NCBI RefSeq assembly: GCF_030908545.1 | Contig: NZ_CP133083.1 | Coordinates: 2,055,691 to 2,119,690 of the forward strand | Direction of reading: 5' to 3' | Length of the DNA: 64,000 nt | DNA from: Nitrosomonas sp. sh817 | GTDB lineage: Bacteria; Pseudomonadota; Gammaproteobacteria; Burkholderiales; Nitrosomonadaceae | Shown here: positions 48,110 through 58,326 of the stretch, piece after piece | Position numbering within the stretch: the first letter of the stretch is position 1 | Layout: every line of letters starts with the position of its first letter | The notes under the pieces: generated by a model | What the model was told of the DNA's origin: nothing | Database searches by the model: none | The model's input: the letters and a program-made list of their open reading frames with translations, nothing else | Translations under genes and position numbers: made by a program

Positions 48110-49195
48110 ATGCCAAGCACTGCACATCCAGAACAAATTTTCCGGCCTGAAATTCTTCAGCTCTCCGCCTACCATGTACCTCCCGCGACGGGCATGATCA
48201 AGCTGGATGCGATGGAAAACCCTTATCCGTTACCTCTTGCACTACGCGAAGAAATTGCCGGCTTGATGATACAAGCGCCTGTCAACCGCTATCCGGATGC
48301 GAGTGCAACTTCACTCAAATCTTCATTACGCCAGGCTCTCGCCATTCCAGACGGCATGGACATTCTGCTTGGCAATGGATCCGATGAAATTATACAGATC
48401 ATCGCCATGGCAGCGGCCAAGCCCGGCGCCGTATTGATGAGTGTCGAACCGGCTTTTGTAATGTTCCGGATGATCGCCACTTTTACCGGTATCCGCTATG
48501 TCGGCGTGCCCTTAAAGAAAGATTTTTCGCTGGATCTGGAATTGATGCTGAGTGCCATCACGAAACATCAACCGGCAGTAATTTTCTTGGCTTATCCTAA
48601 TAATCCAACCGGTAATTTATTCGACCCTGAAGCAATCAAACGAATCATCTCAGCAACCCCCGGTATCGTGGTTGTCGACGAGGCTTATCAAGCGTTCGCG
48701 GATACCAGTTTTATCGATGAATTGTCTAAATATCCCAATCTGTTATTAATGCGCACACTCTCGAAGTCCGGCTTAGCGGGGTTGCGATTGGGATTATTGA
48801 TTGGGAGGCCGGAATGGCTGGAACAACTTGAAAAATTGCGTTTACCGTATAATATTGGCATTATGACGCAATTAATTGCAGAAAAAGTATTACAACATAC
48901 GGCGATATTATCTGAGCAGGCCGAAGCTATTAAATCAGAACGCGCAAAAATGAACGCTTTTTTTGCTACAATGAAATCTATTGAAACATATCCTTCTAAA
49001 GCCAATTTTATTTTGTTTCGTGTTAATAAAGCCAGTCAAATCTTTCAAGCGCTTAAGCAGAGAAGGATATTAATCAAGAATCTTGATGGCACGCATCCGC
49101 TATTAGAAAATTGTTTACGCGTCACGGTCGGAACACCGGAAGAAAATGCGCAGTTTTGCACAGCATTACAGTCCATATTGAGTGAAATCGCTTAA
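48110..49195 (+). CDS. hisC: Histidinol-phosphate aminotransferase HisC
   Basis: HisC transaminates imidazole acetol phosphate to histidinol phosphate with PLP. The 361-residue class I aminotransferase has the PLP lysine in [20 protein letters not shown], the [11 protein letters not shown] motif and VDEAYQAF. The opening [24 protein letters not shown] is typical of betaproteobacterial HisC. It opens the visible his cluster. hisG and hisD are not in the window. Confidence 0.95.
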   Translation: MPSTAHPEQIFRPEILQLSAYHVPPATGMIKLDAMENPYPLPLALREEIAGLMIQAPVNRYPDASATSLKSSLRQALAIPDGMDILLGNGSDEIIQIIAMAAAKPGAVLMSVEPAFVMFRMIATFTGIRYVGVPLKKDFSLDLELMLSAITKHQPAVIFLAYPNNPTGNLFDPEAIKRIISATPGIVVVDEAYQAFADTSFIDELSKYPNLLLMRTLSKSGLAGLRLGLLIGRPEWLEQLEKLRLPYNIGIMTQLIAEKVLQHTAILSEQAEAIKSERAKMNAFFATMKSIETYPSKANFILFRVNKASQIFQALKQRRILIKNLDGTHPLLENCLRVTVGTPEENAQFCTALQSILSEIA

Positions 49196-49232
49196 AACCC
49201 CCTAGAACTGTTCAATCCATCCAAGCTTTTCT

Positions 49233-49820
49233 ATGCGTCGAGCACAAATCATCCGGAACACGTTGGAAACCCAAATCAGCATCCATCTTAATTTAGATGG
49301 GACCGGCAAGTCAGTTTTGGAAACCGGCGTGCCTTTTCTTGATCACATGCTCGATCAAATAGCGCGGCATGGCATGATTGATCTTGAAGTAGCCGCAAAA
49401 GGTGATCTCCATATCGATGCGCATCACACGGTCGAAGACATTGGTATTACTTTGGGCCAGGCACTGATTCAAGCAGCAGGAGACAAAAAAGGCCTACGCC
49501 GCTATGGACATGCCTACGTACCTCTGGACGAAGCATTATCTCGTGTTGTCATAGACCTATCCGGACGTCCGGGATTGGTCTTTAATGTTGAATTTACCAG
49601 AGCGCGGATCGGTGAATTTGACGTGGATCTCATTCATGAGTTCTTCCAAGGACTTACCAATCACGCGCTAATAACCTTACATATCGACAATTTATCTGGA
49701 AAAAATGCCCATCATCAGGCAGAAACTATATTTAAAGCATTTGGACGCGCGCTGCGCATGGCAATAGAACATGATCCGGCGGCTGCCGGCATTATTCCAT
49801 CTACTAAAGGCTCGTTATAA
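49233..49820 (+). CDS. hisB: Imidazoleglycerol-phosphate dehydratase HisB
   Basis: HisB removes water from imidazole glycerol phosphate. The 195-residue protein is the dehydratase domain alone, without the histidinol phosphatase fusion of enterobacteria. It has the metal-binding repeats [17 protein letters not shown] and [18 protein letters not shown] and the [13 protein letters not shown] motif. It lies 37 bases after hisC and 28 before hisH. Confidence 0.97.
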   Translation: MRRAQIIRNTLETQISIHLNLDGTGKSVLETGVPFLDHMLDQIARHGMIDLEVAAKGDLHIDAHHTVEDIGITLGQALIQAAGDKKGLRRYGHAYVPLDEALSRVVIDLSGRPGLVFNVEFTRARIGEFDVDLIHEFFQGLTNHALITLHIDNLSGKNAHHQAETIFKAFGRALRMAIEHDPAAAGIIPSTKGSL

Positions 49821-49848
49821 GCATCCGAGTTCCACCACACCTCATTGT

Positions 49849-50493
49849 ATGATTGATATTGCAATTGTAGATTACGGCATGGGAAATTTGCGTTCCGTGC
49901 AAAAAGCGTTTGAACATGTTGCGCCGACCGCCTCGATTACAGTTACCAGCGATCCGCACAAGGTCTCTAAAGCCGATCGGATCGTGGTTCCGGGCCAGGG
50001 GTCGATGCGCAACTGTATCTATGAACTGGAGACGCGGGGGCTGCGAGAAGCCGTCATTGAAGCAGCGACTCACAAACCTTATCTTGGCATTTGCCTGGGT
50101 TTACAAATGCTGTTTGAAGAAAGCGAAGAAGGAAACGTCAAAGGTCTAAATATTTTACCGGGAAAAGTTGTACATTTTCCTGCATCCAAAATGAAAAATG
50201 CCGATGGTCAGAAACTTAAGGTGCCGCATATGGGCTGGAATCAAGTCCATCAAATGAATAAGCATCCGCTGTGGCAAGGTATTAGCGAAGACTCCCGCTT
50301 TTATTTCGTACATAGCTATTACGTGGAAACTACCGACTCGGCATCGATTGCCGCACAAAGCCAGTACCCTTTCCCATTTACTTGCGCCATTGCAAAAGAT
50401 AATATTTTCGCGGTACAGTTTCATCCAGAAAAAAGCCAAATAGCAGGATTAACTTTATTGAGTAATTTTGCCAAATGGATACCGCACAGCTAA
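49849..50493 (+). CDS. hisH: Imidazole glycerol phosphate synthase glutaminase subunit HisH
   Basis: HisH releases ammonia from glutamine for HisF. The 214-residue class I amidotransferase has IVDYGMGNLRSVQKA at the start, the nucleophilic cysteine in YLGICLGLQMLFEESEE, and the His-Glu pair in VQFHPEKSQ. The ATG at 49849 gives the family start MIDIAIVDYGMGN. A longer reading from 49771 runs back into hisB and is rejected. Confidence 0.97.
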   Translation: MIDIAIVDYGMGNLRSVQKAFEHVAPTASITVTSDPHKVSKADRIVVPGQGSMRNCIYELETRGLREAVIEAATHKPYLGICLGLQMLFEESEEGNVKGLNILPGKVVHFPASKMKNADGQKLKVPHMGWNQVHQMNKHPLWQGISEDSRFYFVHSYYVETTDSASIAAQSQYPFPFTCAIAKDNIFAVQFHPEKSQIAGLTLLSNFAKWIPHS

Positions 50494-50555
50494 GAAAAAA
50501 CAGCAAACCGTTTTTTATCACTTAACTTTTATCAATTATTAATTATGATTAAGCT

Positions 50556-51311
50556 ATGCTGATTATTCCTGCGATAGATCTTAAAGATGGGCATTGTGTT
50601 CGTTTAAAACAGGGTGTCATGGAAGATGCCACGGTATTTTCTGAAAAGCCTGGAGAAATGGCCGCCCATTGGCTCAGTCAAGGCGCGCGCAGACTTCATC
50701 TGGTTGATCTGAACGGCGCCTTTGCCGGCAAACCAAGAAACGAAGCAGCCATTCTTGAAATTGTGGAAGCCTTGGATGGTCAAATCCCCATTCAATTGGG
50801 CGGCGGGATCCGTGATCTCGATACCATCGAACGTTACCTTGATGATGGCATTACCTACATTATTATCGGCACGGCAGCCATTAAAATTCCTGGATTCCTG
50901 CAAGATGCTTGTAATGCCTTCCCGGGGCAAATCATTGTCGGGCTAGATGCAAAAGAAGGGAAAGTAGCCGTTGATGGTTGGTCCAAGATAACTGGTCATG
51001 ACGTTGTCGACTTGGCCAAAAAGTTTGAAGGCTACGGCGTGGAAGCGATTATTTATACCGATATCGGCAGAGATGGCATGCTCAGCGGCGTTAACATCGA
51101 AGCGACGGTTGAATTGGCCAGGGAACTTACGATACCTGTCATCGCCAGCGGCGGCATCACCAACATTCAAGATGTTCATAAATTATGTGAAGTTGAATAT
51201 GAAGGTATCATGGGCGCTATTACCGGACGCGCCATTTATGAAGGCTCGTTGAATTTCAAGGAAGCCCAGATTCTGGCCGACAAGCTCAGCAGCGAAAATA
51301 ACATCCCTTAA
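50556..51311 (+). CDS. hisA: ProFAR isomerase HisA
   Basis: HisA isomerises ProFAR to PRFAR in histidine synthesis. The 251-residue half-barrel repeat protein has the opening catalytic aspartate in [33 protein letters not shown], and the second-half aspartate in [29 protein letters not shown] closes the barrel. It is in order with hisH and hisF. Confidence 0.97.
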   Translation: MLIIPAIDLKDGHCVRLKQGVMEDATVFSEKPGEMAAHWLSQGARRLHLVDLNGAFAGKPRNEAAILEIVEALDGQIPIQLGGGIRDLDTIERYLDDGITYIIIGTAAIKIPGFLQDACNAFPGQIIVGLDAKEGKVAVDGWSKITGHDVVDLAKKFEGYGVEAIIYTDIGRDGMLSGVNIEATVELARELTIPVIASGGITNIQDVHKLCEVEYEGIMGAITGRAIYEGSLNFKEAQILADKLSSENNIP

Positions 51312-51377
51312 TTAAAAACTCACTTTCCAGTCTTACGCATCGTATCTCTCTTTTTTCAAATACGGCTTTTAAATCAA

Positions 51378-52151
51378 ATGAGCCTCGCTAAACGTATCAT
51401 TCCTTGTTTGGATGTCACCAACGGACGTGTCGTCAAAGGCATTAATTTTGTGGAGCTCCGCGATGCAGGCGATCCCGTGGAAATTTCCCGCCGCTATGAT
51501 GAGCAAGGTGCGGACGAATTGACTTTTCTTGACATTACCGCCAGCTCCGATAATCGCGATCTGATTCTTCATATTATCGAAGAAGTAGCAGCACAAGTGT
51601 TTATCCCGCTAACGGTTGGCGGAGGCGTGCGGCAAGTGGACGATGTCCGCCGTCTGCTGAACGCCGGAGCTGATAAAGTCAGCATCAACACATCCGCGGT
51701 ACTGAATCCGCAATTGGTGGCGGACGCATCCGGTCACTACGGTTCGCAATGTATCGTCGTTGCAATTGACGCCAAGCAAGTCAGTTCATCGGATGGTTCG
51801 CCGCGCTGGGAGGTTTTTACGCATGGTGGGCGTAAGGCGACGGGTATTGACGCCATCGAATGGGCTCAAAAAATGCAGTCGCTGGGCGCCGGTGAAATAT
51901 TGCTCACCAGCATGGACAGAGATGGCACACGTAACGGTTTTGACATTGCCCTGACACGCGCGATCGCTGATGCCATCGATATTCCAGTCATCGCCAGCGG
52001 CGGAGTCGGTAATTTGGATCATCTCGTCAATGGCATCTTGCAAGGCCATGCCGATGCCGTGCTAGCAGCCAGCATTTTCCATTATGGCGAATATACTATC
52101 CAACAGGCCAAACAGTATATGGCGCAACACGGCATTGAAGTACGTTTATAA
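51378..52151 (+). CDS. hisF: Imidazole glycerol phosphate synthase cyclase subunit HisF
   Basis: HisF uses ammonia from HisH to make imidazole glycerol phosphate and AICAR. The 257-residue TIM barrel has catalytic aspartates in [17 protein letters not shown] and [15 protein letters not shown]. The phosphate-binding motifs are [27 protein letters not shown] (first half) and [13 protein letters not shown]. Confidence 0.97.
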   Translation: MSLAKRIIPCLDVTNGRVVKGINFVELRDAGDPVEISRRYDEQGADELTFLDITASSDNRDLILHIIEEVAAQVFIPLTVGGGVRQVDDVRRLLNAGADKVSINTSAVLNPQLVADASGHYGSQCIVVAIDAKQVSSSDGSPRWEVFTHGGRKATGIDAIEWAQKMQSLGAGEILLTSMDRDGTRNGFDIALTRAIADAIDIPVIASGGVGNLDHLVNGILQGHADAVLAASIFHYGEYTIQQAKQYMAQHGIEVRL

Positions 52152-52204
52152 TGCTAGAATTATTGGAATATTTTTGTTTATCAATGCTCGATACTGTCTA
52201 AACC

Positions 52205-52597
52205 ATGCATGCTGATACCTGGCTCAACAAGATTAATTGGTCGGAAGATGGATTAGTACCCGTCATCACCCAAGAAGCCGGTAGCGGTAAAATCCTTATG
52301 TTTGCCTGGATGAATCGCGATGCGCTTAAAATGACCGTTGAGAAAGGCGAAGCGGTATATTGGTCGCGCTCTCGCAAAAAACTATGGCATAAAGGGGAAG
52401 AATCCGGGCACACCCAGAAAGTCAAAGAGATTTATCTGGATTGCGACGAAGATGTATTACTCCTGATGGTCGAGCAAATCGGTGGTATCGCTTGCCATAC
52501 TGGCCGGCATAACTGTTTCTTCCAGAAACTCGAGGGTGCCGAATGGGTAATCGCAGCGCCTGTACTTAAAGATCCGGAGAAAATTTACTCGAAATGA
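52205..52597 (+). CDS. hisI: Phosphoribosyl-AMP cyclohydrolase HisI
   Basis: HisI opens the adenine ring of PR-AMP. The 130-residue protein has [53 protein letters not shown] and the zinc-binding cysteines. It is separate from HisE here. The stop overlaps the hisE start by four bases. Confidence 0.97.
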   Translation: MHADTWLNKINWSEDGLVPVITQEAGSGKILMFAWMNRDALKMTVEKGEAVYWSRSRKKLWHKGEESGHTQKVKEIYLDCDEDVLLLMVEQIGGIACHTGRHNCFFQKLEGAEWVIAAPVLKDPEKIYSK

Positions 52598-52920
52598 GCG
52601 ATATAACCATTCTTCACCGTCTGGCAGAAACGATCGAGTCACGTAAATCCGCTGCCGCCGATAGTTCCTACGTCGCCAAGCTTTTCCATGGCGGACAGGA
52701 TAAAATCCTTAAAAAAATTGCGGAAGAATCCGCCGAGACATTGATGGCATCAAAAGATGGAGATCGGGACCAAGTCATCTATGAAACCGCCGATCTCTGG
52801 TTTCATTGCCTAATTCTGCTCGCTCACCACGGACTCAAACCGGATGATGTATTAAGAGAACTTGAAAGACGGGAAGGTATCTCCGGAATCACCGAAAAGG
52901 CATCACGCACAAAGGAGTAA
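52594..52920 (+). CDS. hisE: Phosphoribosyl-ATP pyrophosphatase HisE
   Basis: HisE hydrolyses PR-ATP to PR-AMP. The 108-residue all-helical protein has [29 protein letters not shown] and [18 protein letters not shown], which carry the metal-binding acidic residues. The start overlaps hisI, so the order hisI-hisE reflects the two-gene form of the E. coli fusion. hinT follows by three bases. Confidence 0.96.
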   Translation: MSDITILHRLAETIESRKSAAADSSYVAKLFHGGQDKILKKIAEESAETLMASKDGDRDQVIYETADLWFHCLILLAHHGLKPDDVLRELERREGISGITEKASRTKE

Positions 52921-52923
52921 TAC

Positions 52924-53274
52924 ATGGATAATTGTATTTTCTGCAAAATCGCAAGAAGAGAAATTCCCTCGCACAGAATCTACGAAGATGAAGATATCCT
53001 CGCTTTCAATGACATCCATCCGGCCGCTCCCGTGCATTTCCTGCTGATTCCTAAACTGCACATCGAATCCCTTGCTGACATCCAAGAATGTCATCAAGCG
53101 TTAATAGGAAAAATGCTACTATTGGCACCAAAGCTTGCTAAAGAACAAGGTTGCGATGATGGTTTCCGCACCATTATCAATACCGGCCGGGTCGGCGGAC
53201 AAGAAGTATTTCATTTGCATTTTCATGTCATCGGCGGCCGTGAACGATTACCTGGCATGATTCACTACGGCTGA
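52924..53274 (+). CDS. hinT: HIT-family purine nucleoside phosphoramidase HinT
   Basis: HinT hydrolyses adenosine and guanosine phosphoramidates. The 116-residue protein has [13 protein letters not shown] at the start and the histidine triad in [13 protein letters not shown]. It lies three bases after hisE and 32 before tatA, a widespread order in betaproteobacteria. It is probably transcribed with the his genes. Confidence 0.95.
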   Translation: MDNCIFCKIARREIPSHRIYEDEDILAFNDIHPAAPVHFLLIPKLHIESLADIQECHQALIGKMLLLAPKLAKEQGCDDGFRTIINTGRVGGQEVFHLHFHVIGGRERLPGMIHYG

Positions 53275-53306
53275 TCTATCAGCCCCACGGGATAAAGGAG
53301 AAAATA

Positions 53307-53633
53307 ATGGGTACATTCAGTATCTGGCATTGGATTATTGTACTGATCATTGTTGCTCTGGTATTCGGTACCAAAAAATTGCGTAATCTTGGCAGTGATC
53401 TCGGAAGCGCCATCAAAGGATTCAAAGACGGCATGAAAGAATCGGAAGCCGATAAATCTTCGCAATCCGAACAAGCAGTGATTGAAGTCTCAACCATCAA
53501 AGACGCTACCTTCCAGACACCCAATGAAAATAAAACTGGCGCAGCAGCCGGGCGTCAGGCATCGCAACATGCCGCTAATATCAACCCGGCGGCGAGCACC
53601 GATGCCGGGGATAAAATCGATTCCAAATCCTAG
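53307..53633 (+). CDS. tatA: Sec-independent protein translocase subunit TatA
   Basis: TatA forms the pore-like assembly of the twin-arginine export system. The 108-residue protein starts [21 protein letters not shown] with one membrane helix. The amphipathic helix [21 protein letters not shown] follows, then an acidic, low-complexity tail. A strong AAAGGAG site precedes the ATG. It is first of tatABC and continues the hinT block. Confidence 0.95.
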   Translation: MGTFSIWHWIIVLIIVALVFGTKKLRNLGSDLGSAIKGFKDGMKESEADKSSQSEQAVIEVSTIKDATFQTPNENKTGAAAGRQASQHAANINPAASTDAGDKIDSKS

Positions 53634-53713
53634 CGGCCTGTATGTGTTGAGGTCATATTCCGCAACACCTGAATCCACGGCGTCACCCGCTATCATTCTG
53701 GTTAAGAAAAATC

Positions 53714-54112
53714 ATGTTTGACATTAGTTTCATGGAGTTACTGGTTATCTCGATGGTCGCGTTGATTGTAATCGGGCCGGAGCGGTTACCAGCCGTCGCC
53801 CGCACAATCGGTCATTTATATGGACGCTGCCGCAGCTTCGTTTATAGCATCCGGACGGATATCCACAACGAAATGCGCATGGAAGAATTAAAAAAAATGC
53901 ATCATTCCATGCAGGACACGGTCAATACTATTGAAGACTCCGTCCAGCAGCATGCGGATCAGCTGAAAACGACCATTGACGATGGCATAAGCGAACAACA
54001 ATCGTCCGTTGATCAGGCCTTGCAAGATACCGATGCCGGGTCTCCTCGACCACGCACTGACGACACCTCCGCACCCCCCATTAACTCCGTTGAAAATAAC
54101 AAGAACCATTGA
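53714..54112 (+). CDS. tatB: Sec-independent protein translocase subunit TatB
   Basis: TatB receives the twin-arginine substrate together with TatC. The 132-residue protein has the N-terminal helix FMELLVISMVALIVIGPERLPAVARTIG with the GPERLP hinge typical of TatB. An amphipathic helix and a long polar tail follow. It is 80 bases after tatA. Confidence 0.94.
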   Translation: MFDISFMELLVISMVALIVIGPERLPAVARTIGHLYGRCRSFVYSIRTDIHNEMRMEELKKMHHSMQDTVNTIEDSVQQHADQLKTTIDDGISEQQSSVDQALQDTDAGSPRPRTDDTSAPPINSVENNKNH

Positions 54113-54133
54113 AATCATCCGGCCGCAATCACC

Positions 54134-54925
54134 ATGCTTGAAGGTTCATTCTTATCTCATCTAGTCGAATTACGCGCCAGAATCATACGCAGCCTAGGTG
54201 TATTGCTGATCGGTTTTTTGCCGTGCGCTTTCTTTGCGCGTGAACTTTATACGCTATTGGCGCAACCATTACTCGAAAAACTGCCCCAAGGCGGGCAAAT
54301 GATCGCTACTGATGTCGCAACTCCTTTCTTTGTGCCCATGCAAGTTGCGATGATGCTGGCATTCGTCATTACGCTGCCTCATACCCTGTACCAAATCTGG
54401 GCTTTCGTTGCGCCCGGACTTTATACGCATGAAAAACGCCTGGCGCTGCCGGTCGTTATCGGCAGCAGCCTGCTGTTTTTCCTGGGAATGGCGTTTGCTT
54501 ACTTTGCCGCACTACCGGTGGTTTTTGAATTCATAACTTATTTTGCCCCGGATGGTGTTGCCGTAATGACGGATATCAGTAAATACCTCAGCTTTGTTTT
54601 ATCGATGTTTATTGCTTTCGGCGTTACGTTTGAAGTTCCGGTATTCGTCATTGTGCTGGTCCGGACAGGTGTTATCACGGTTGAAAAACTCAAAGAAATA
54701 CGCCCCTATGTGATCGTCGGTGCGTTCGTTATCGCGGCTATCTTCACGCCACCGGATGTCATTTCGCAATTCATGCTCGCTGTACCTTTGTGTCTTCTCT
54801 ACGAATTGGGCATTTTCATCGCCATGATGATGGCGAAGCAACAATCAGAAAAAATGCCGTCAGAGCCGCAGCAACCGGAAAAAAACCGTCTTGATCACGA
54901 AGACTCATCCCGGAAAGAAGATTGA
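54134..54925 (+). CDS. tatC: Sec-independent protein translocase subunit TatC
   Basis: TatC is the six-helix inner-membrane receptor for twin-arginine signals. The 263-residue protein has FLSHLVELRARIIRSLGV at the start, the loop ATPFFVPMQVAMMLAFVITLPHTLYQIWAFVAPGLY and the FYLG-type core FEVPVFVIVLVRTG. A polar C-terminal tail follows the last helix. It completes tatABC. Confidence 0.96.
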   Translation: MLEGSFLSHLVELRARIIRSLGVLLIGFLPCAFFARELYTLLAQPLLEKLPQGGQMIATDVATPFFVPMQVAMMLAFVITLPHTLYQIWAFVAPGLYTHEKRLALPVVIGSSLLFFLGMAFAYFAALPVVFEFITYFAPDGVAVMTDISKYLSFVLSMFIAFGVTFEVPVFVIVLVRTGVITVEKLKEIRPYVIVGAFVIAAIFTPPDVISQFMLAVPLCLLYELGIFIAMMMAKQQSEKMPSEPQQPEKNRLDHEDSSRKED

Positions 54926-55044
54926 TATCCCGTTCGGTAGCTGCCCCGCGAACGCTTCATGGATGCCGTTAAAGTGAAACCATCCGGTTGGTAACGAATC
55001 CAATATAATTATTGTCGTAACGCCCAACGGAATGGTGATTAATA

Positions 55045-55665
55045 ATGCCGATTATTTGTAATGCAATTATCGCGAAGCAAACAGCAATCACATTGATTCT
55101 CACGGTCATGGCTACTGCCATTGCGGTAGCGCAGCAGCCGGTCAGTGAATCATCTCAGCATCCGCTCCCCCAGTCACAAAGCCCAATGCAGCAACCCATA
55201 CCGGCAACCCCGCCCGGCACCGACAAGCCGCCCCGAGCAGTCCATCGCATCGGAACGGCCATTGGTGCGCCGCGCAACAGTGTCAGCATTAAAAGTACCG
55301 ATGCTGGCATCATCCATCGGCAACCGCCGGCAGCCGGATGCAGCAACTGCGGCATTGTCAATTTCGTTAATAGAATTGGGCAAGGTCCGGGACTCAATGC
55401 CATTGCAGGCGGAATCGTAGCCGGCACCATTGCACGTGAAGTTCTGCAGCAATCGCAGCACCATCCGGGAATAATCCACCCGGAAACCGGAGACCATCAC
55501 CCTATTAATCCCGGCGGAAATATCGCCGCCCCTGGGAACATTTATCAGATCGGCGTAACCATGAGCGACGGCAGGCAAGCAGTCGTTAATCTGCCGGACG
55601 CAACCCATTTTCAACAAGGGGACCGGGTGAAATGGGTGGATGGCGCGCTGGTTCTTGACCGCTAA
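55045..55665 (+). CDS. Glycine-zipper-like periplasmic protein, function unknown
   Basis: A 206-residue secreted protein. The signal peptide (TLILTVMATAIAVAQ) is followed by a Pro/Gln/Ser-rich stretch and a CSNC pair. A glycine-rich hydrophobic segment (GPGLNAIAGGIVAGTIAREVL) resembles a glycine zipper. The C-terminal fold YQIGVTMSDGRQAVVNLPDATHFQQGDRVKWVDG resembles the SlyB/17 kDa surface-antigen end. It lacks a lipobox. I cannot name a family with certainty. It stands alone between tatC and the copper ATPase, 39 bases before the latter. Confidence 0.7.
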   Translation: MPIICNAIIAKQTAITLILTVMATAIAVAQQPVSESSQHPLPQSQSPMQQPIPATPPGTDKPPRAVHRIGTAIGAPRNSVSIKSTDAGIIHRQPPAAGCSNCGIVNFVNRIGQGPGLNAIAGGIVAGTIAREVLQQSQHHPGIIHPETGDHHPINPGGNIAAPGNIYQIGVTMSDGRQAVVNLPDATHFQQGDRVKWVDGALVLDR

Positions 55666-55704
55666 GCTAGTCTTTCTTAACGCAAGGTTTGATTTGGAAA
55701 ATCC

Positions 55705-58092
55705 GTGAACTCACCAACGCTCAAACACATTGAATTATGCATCGAAGGCATGACGTGCGCGGCTTGCGCTTCGCGCATCGAAAAGAATTTGAACAAACTC
55801 TCCAGTGTTCAAGCAGCTGTTAATTTTGCCAATGAAAAAGCGCTTGTAAATTATGACGAGAGTCAGGTAAATGCGAGCACACTGATTCAAGCGATCGAAA
55901 AAGCCGGCTTCCATGTCACGCCACGTTCAGTGCAACTGCAAATCCAAAAAATGACATGCGCAGCTTGCGCGGGTCATATTGAAAAAGCGCTTAACAAACT
56001 GCCGGGCGTCACCGCCACAGTCAACGTAGCCACAGAAATCGCCCGGGTTAATTTCATGCCGGGTGCCGTGACAGTCCAGCAATTAATCGACGCGGTTGTA
56101 AAGGCTGGCTACGGAGCCAGCGAAATCAGCGAAAATACGCACGCCGAACAAAAGGTCAGACGAGAAGCTGCTTATCAAACAGAATTACGTTTATTCCAGA
56201 TCTCGGCAATCCTCACATTGCCGCTGGTTTTGCAAATGGGCGCGATGTTTACCGGTCACGACATGGATTTATTGCCGCGATGGTTGCAATGGCTACTGGC
56301 TACCCCGGTGCAATTCTGGATCGGACGCCGGTTTTATATCGGTGGCTGGCATGCGCTGCGAGGCGGTGGCGCCAACATGGATGTACTGGTCGCATTGGGA
56401 ACCAGCATGGCCTACTTCTTCAGTGCGGCAGTTACAATATTCGGATTGAATCAGCATGTCTATTTTGAAGCCAGCGCTGCCATCATCACTTTAGTATTGC
56501 TAGGCAAATTAATGGAAGCGCGCGCCAAGAGCAAGACTTCCGAAGCTATCGAGGCATTGATCAGACTACAACCCAAAACCGCTCGTATCGAACGTCATGG
56601 CGAAATTATCGAAGTACCAGCCAGCAGTTTACAAGTCAACGATATTTTCTTAGTGCGCGCTGGAGAAAATTTTCCCGTCGATGGGGTTGTCGTCGAGGGA
56701 TCATCCGATGTCAATGAATCGATGCTTACAGGAGAAAGCCTGCCCGTCAGCAAACGAGCGGGCGCCAAAATTTTCGCCGCCACGCAGAATCAGCAGGGAT
56801 TTCTTAAATGCCGCGCCACTGGTGTCGGCACGCAAACACAGCTGGCGGCCATTATCCATTTAGTCGAAGAAGCGCAAGGCTCCAAAGCGCCGATCCAGCG
56901 CATGGCGGATACCATTTCGGGAATATTCGTACCGATTGTAGTGATTATCAGTTTCTTCACTTTTGCAATTACCGGGTGGCTCACCGGAGATTTTGTAACC
57001 GCGCTCATTCACGCAGTTTCAGTTCTCGTCATCGCTTGCCCTTGCGCGCTTGGGCTAGCCACGCCGACTGCCATTATGGTCGGCACAGGGCGTGGCGCGC
57101 AAACCGGGGTACTGGTTAAAAATGCTGCAGCCTTGGAGCACGCTGAAAAAATTCAAACCGTCGTCGTTGACAAAACCGGCACACTGACCGAAGGAAAACC
57201 GGAAGTAACGGACATTGTTCCCGCTGATACGCATCATTCATTAGACTTGCTGCGTATTGCAGCTTCCCTGGAACAAGGCTCGGAGCACCCCTTGGCCCGC
57301 GCGATTCTCGATCACGCCAAGAAAATGCAGCTAACGCTGCAATCGATTCAAGATTTTGCTGCAATTACGGGCGGCGGCGTTACCGCGCAGATCGAAAGTA
57401 TCCACTATCTGATCGGCTCCCCCAAATTACTGAAGCAGCATGGCGTTGATGCAGATGAACAGCAAATCAATCACTTGCAAGCTGAAGGAAAAACCGTAAT
57501 CGGTGTTGCCGAAATTTCCACTGGCAAAGTTCTCGGTTATCTCGCCATAGCCGACCGCCTGCGCGCCACTTCCCGCCGTGCTGTGGAGCGGCTGCAATCG
57601 CTGGGAATTGAAGTCGTCATGTTGACCGGGGATAACGCTATAACCGCCGCAGCGATCGCTCAGGAAGCCGGAATTACAAAATTTCAGGCAGAAGTTTTGC
57701 CGGCCGATAAGGCCTCCGCTGTTAAGACCATCAAAGCCAGCGGCCAATTCACCGCCATGGTCGGTGACGGCATTAACGATGCGCCAGCGCTTGCTGCCGC
57801 AGATGTTGGTTTTGCCATCGGCGCCGGATCGGATGTTGCGATTGAAGCTGCCGACATCACACTGGTGCGTAATGATCTGATGAGCGTGGCTGACGCCATC
57901 TCGCTGTCGCGCGCAACGCTAAGAAAAATCCGTCAGAATCTTTTCTTTGCATTTGTATACAATACGCTGGGAATTCCGTTAGCGGCAATAGGCATGCTTA
58001 ATCCCGTGATTGCCGGCGCCGCCATGGCTATGAGTTCCGTATCGGTTGTCAGCAATTCATTGCTTTTGAAACGCTGGCAACCGCAACATTAG
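55705..58092 (+). CDS. copA: Copper-translocating P1B-type ATPase CopA
   Basis: This inner-membrane pump exports Cu(I) at the expense of ATP. The 795-residue protein has two N-terminal metal-binding domains with GMTCAACASR (about residue 14) and KMTCAACAGH (about 84). The membrane metal motif is IACPCALGLATP near residue 447, the phosphorylation site is DKTGTLTEG near 488, and the hinge is GDGINDAPAL. The start is the GTG at 55705. copZ follows by 18 bases. No MerR-type CueR regulator is adjacent, so the regulator must be elsewhere. Confidence 0.95.
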   Translation: MNSPTLKHIELCIEGMTCAACASRIEKNLNKLSSVQAAVNFANEKALVNYDESQVNASTLIQAIEKAGFHVTPRSVQLQIQKMTCAACAGHIEKALNKLPGVTATVNVATEIARVNFMPGAVTVQQLIDAVVKAGYGASEISENTHAEQKVRREAAYQTELRLFQISAILTLPLVLQMGAMFTGHDMDLLPRWLQWLLATPVQFWIGRRFYIGGWHALRGGGANMDVLVALGTSMAYFFSAAVTIFGLNQHVYFEASAAIITLVLLGKLMEARAKSKTSEAIEALIRLQPKTARIERHGEIIEVPASSLQVNDIFLVRAGENFPVDGVVVEGSSDVNESMLTGESLPVSKRAGAKIFAATQNQQGFLKCRATGVGTQTQLAAIIHLVEEAQGSKAPIQRMADTISGIFVPIVVIISFFTFAITGWLTGDFVTALIHAVSVLVIACPCALGLATPTAIMVGTGRGAQTGVLVKNAAALEHAEKIQTVVVDKTGTLTEGKPEVTDIVPADTHHSLDLLRIAASLEQGSEHPLARAILDHAKKMQLTLQSIQDFAAITGGGVTAQIESIHYLIGSPKLLKQHGVDADEQQINHLQAEGKTVIGVAEISTGKVLGYLAIADRLRATSRRAVERLQSLGIEVVMLTGDNAITAAAIAQEAGITKFQAEVLPADKASAVKTIKASGQFTAMVGDGINDAPALAAADVGFAIGAGSDVAIEAADITLVRNDLMSVADAISLSRATLRKIRQNLFFAFVYNTLGIPLAAIGMLNPVIAGAAMAMSSVSVVSNSLLLKRWQPQH

Positions 58093-58110
58093 AAAAATTT
58101 CAGGGAAATT

Positions 58111-58326
58111 ATGACATTGGAAACAGCTACCATCAAAATCAAAGGCATGACATGCATGGGTTGTGTTAACAGCATCAAAAACGTCCTATCGAACGTACCG
58201 GGCGTAACCCAGATTGAAGCGACTCTCGAGCCTCCTCAAGCAATAGTCCATTTCGATTCGGCGGTTACGAAACTCGATCGGCTCAAAGACGCGATTACGG
58301 ATGCCGGGTTTGAAGTTGTTGATTGA
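58111..58326 (+). CDS. copZ: Copper chaperone CopZ-like heavy-metal-associated domain protein
   Basis: The 71-residue single-domain protein has the metal site KGMTCMGCVNSIKNVL and the family fold (TLEPPQAIVHFDSAVTKLDRLKDAITDAGFEVVD). It should hand Cu(I) to the ATPase encoded 18 bases upstream. The Met-Gly spacer in CMGC differs from CAAC of the ATPase domains. Confidence 0.92.
   Translation: MTLETATIKIKGMTCMGCVNSIKNVLSNVPGVTQIEATLEPPQAIVHFDSAVTKLDRLKDAITDAGFEVVD

Noticed and set aside
49771..49848. N-terminal extension of hisH
   Set aside because: It runs back into hisB, and the family start MIDIAIVDYGMGN is at 49849.
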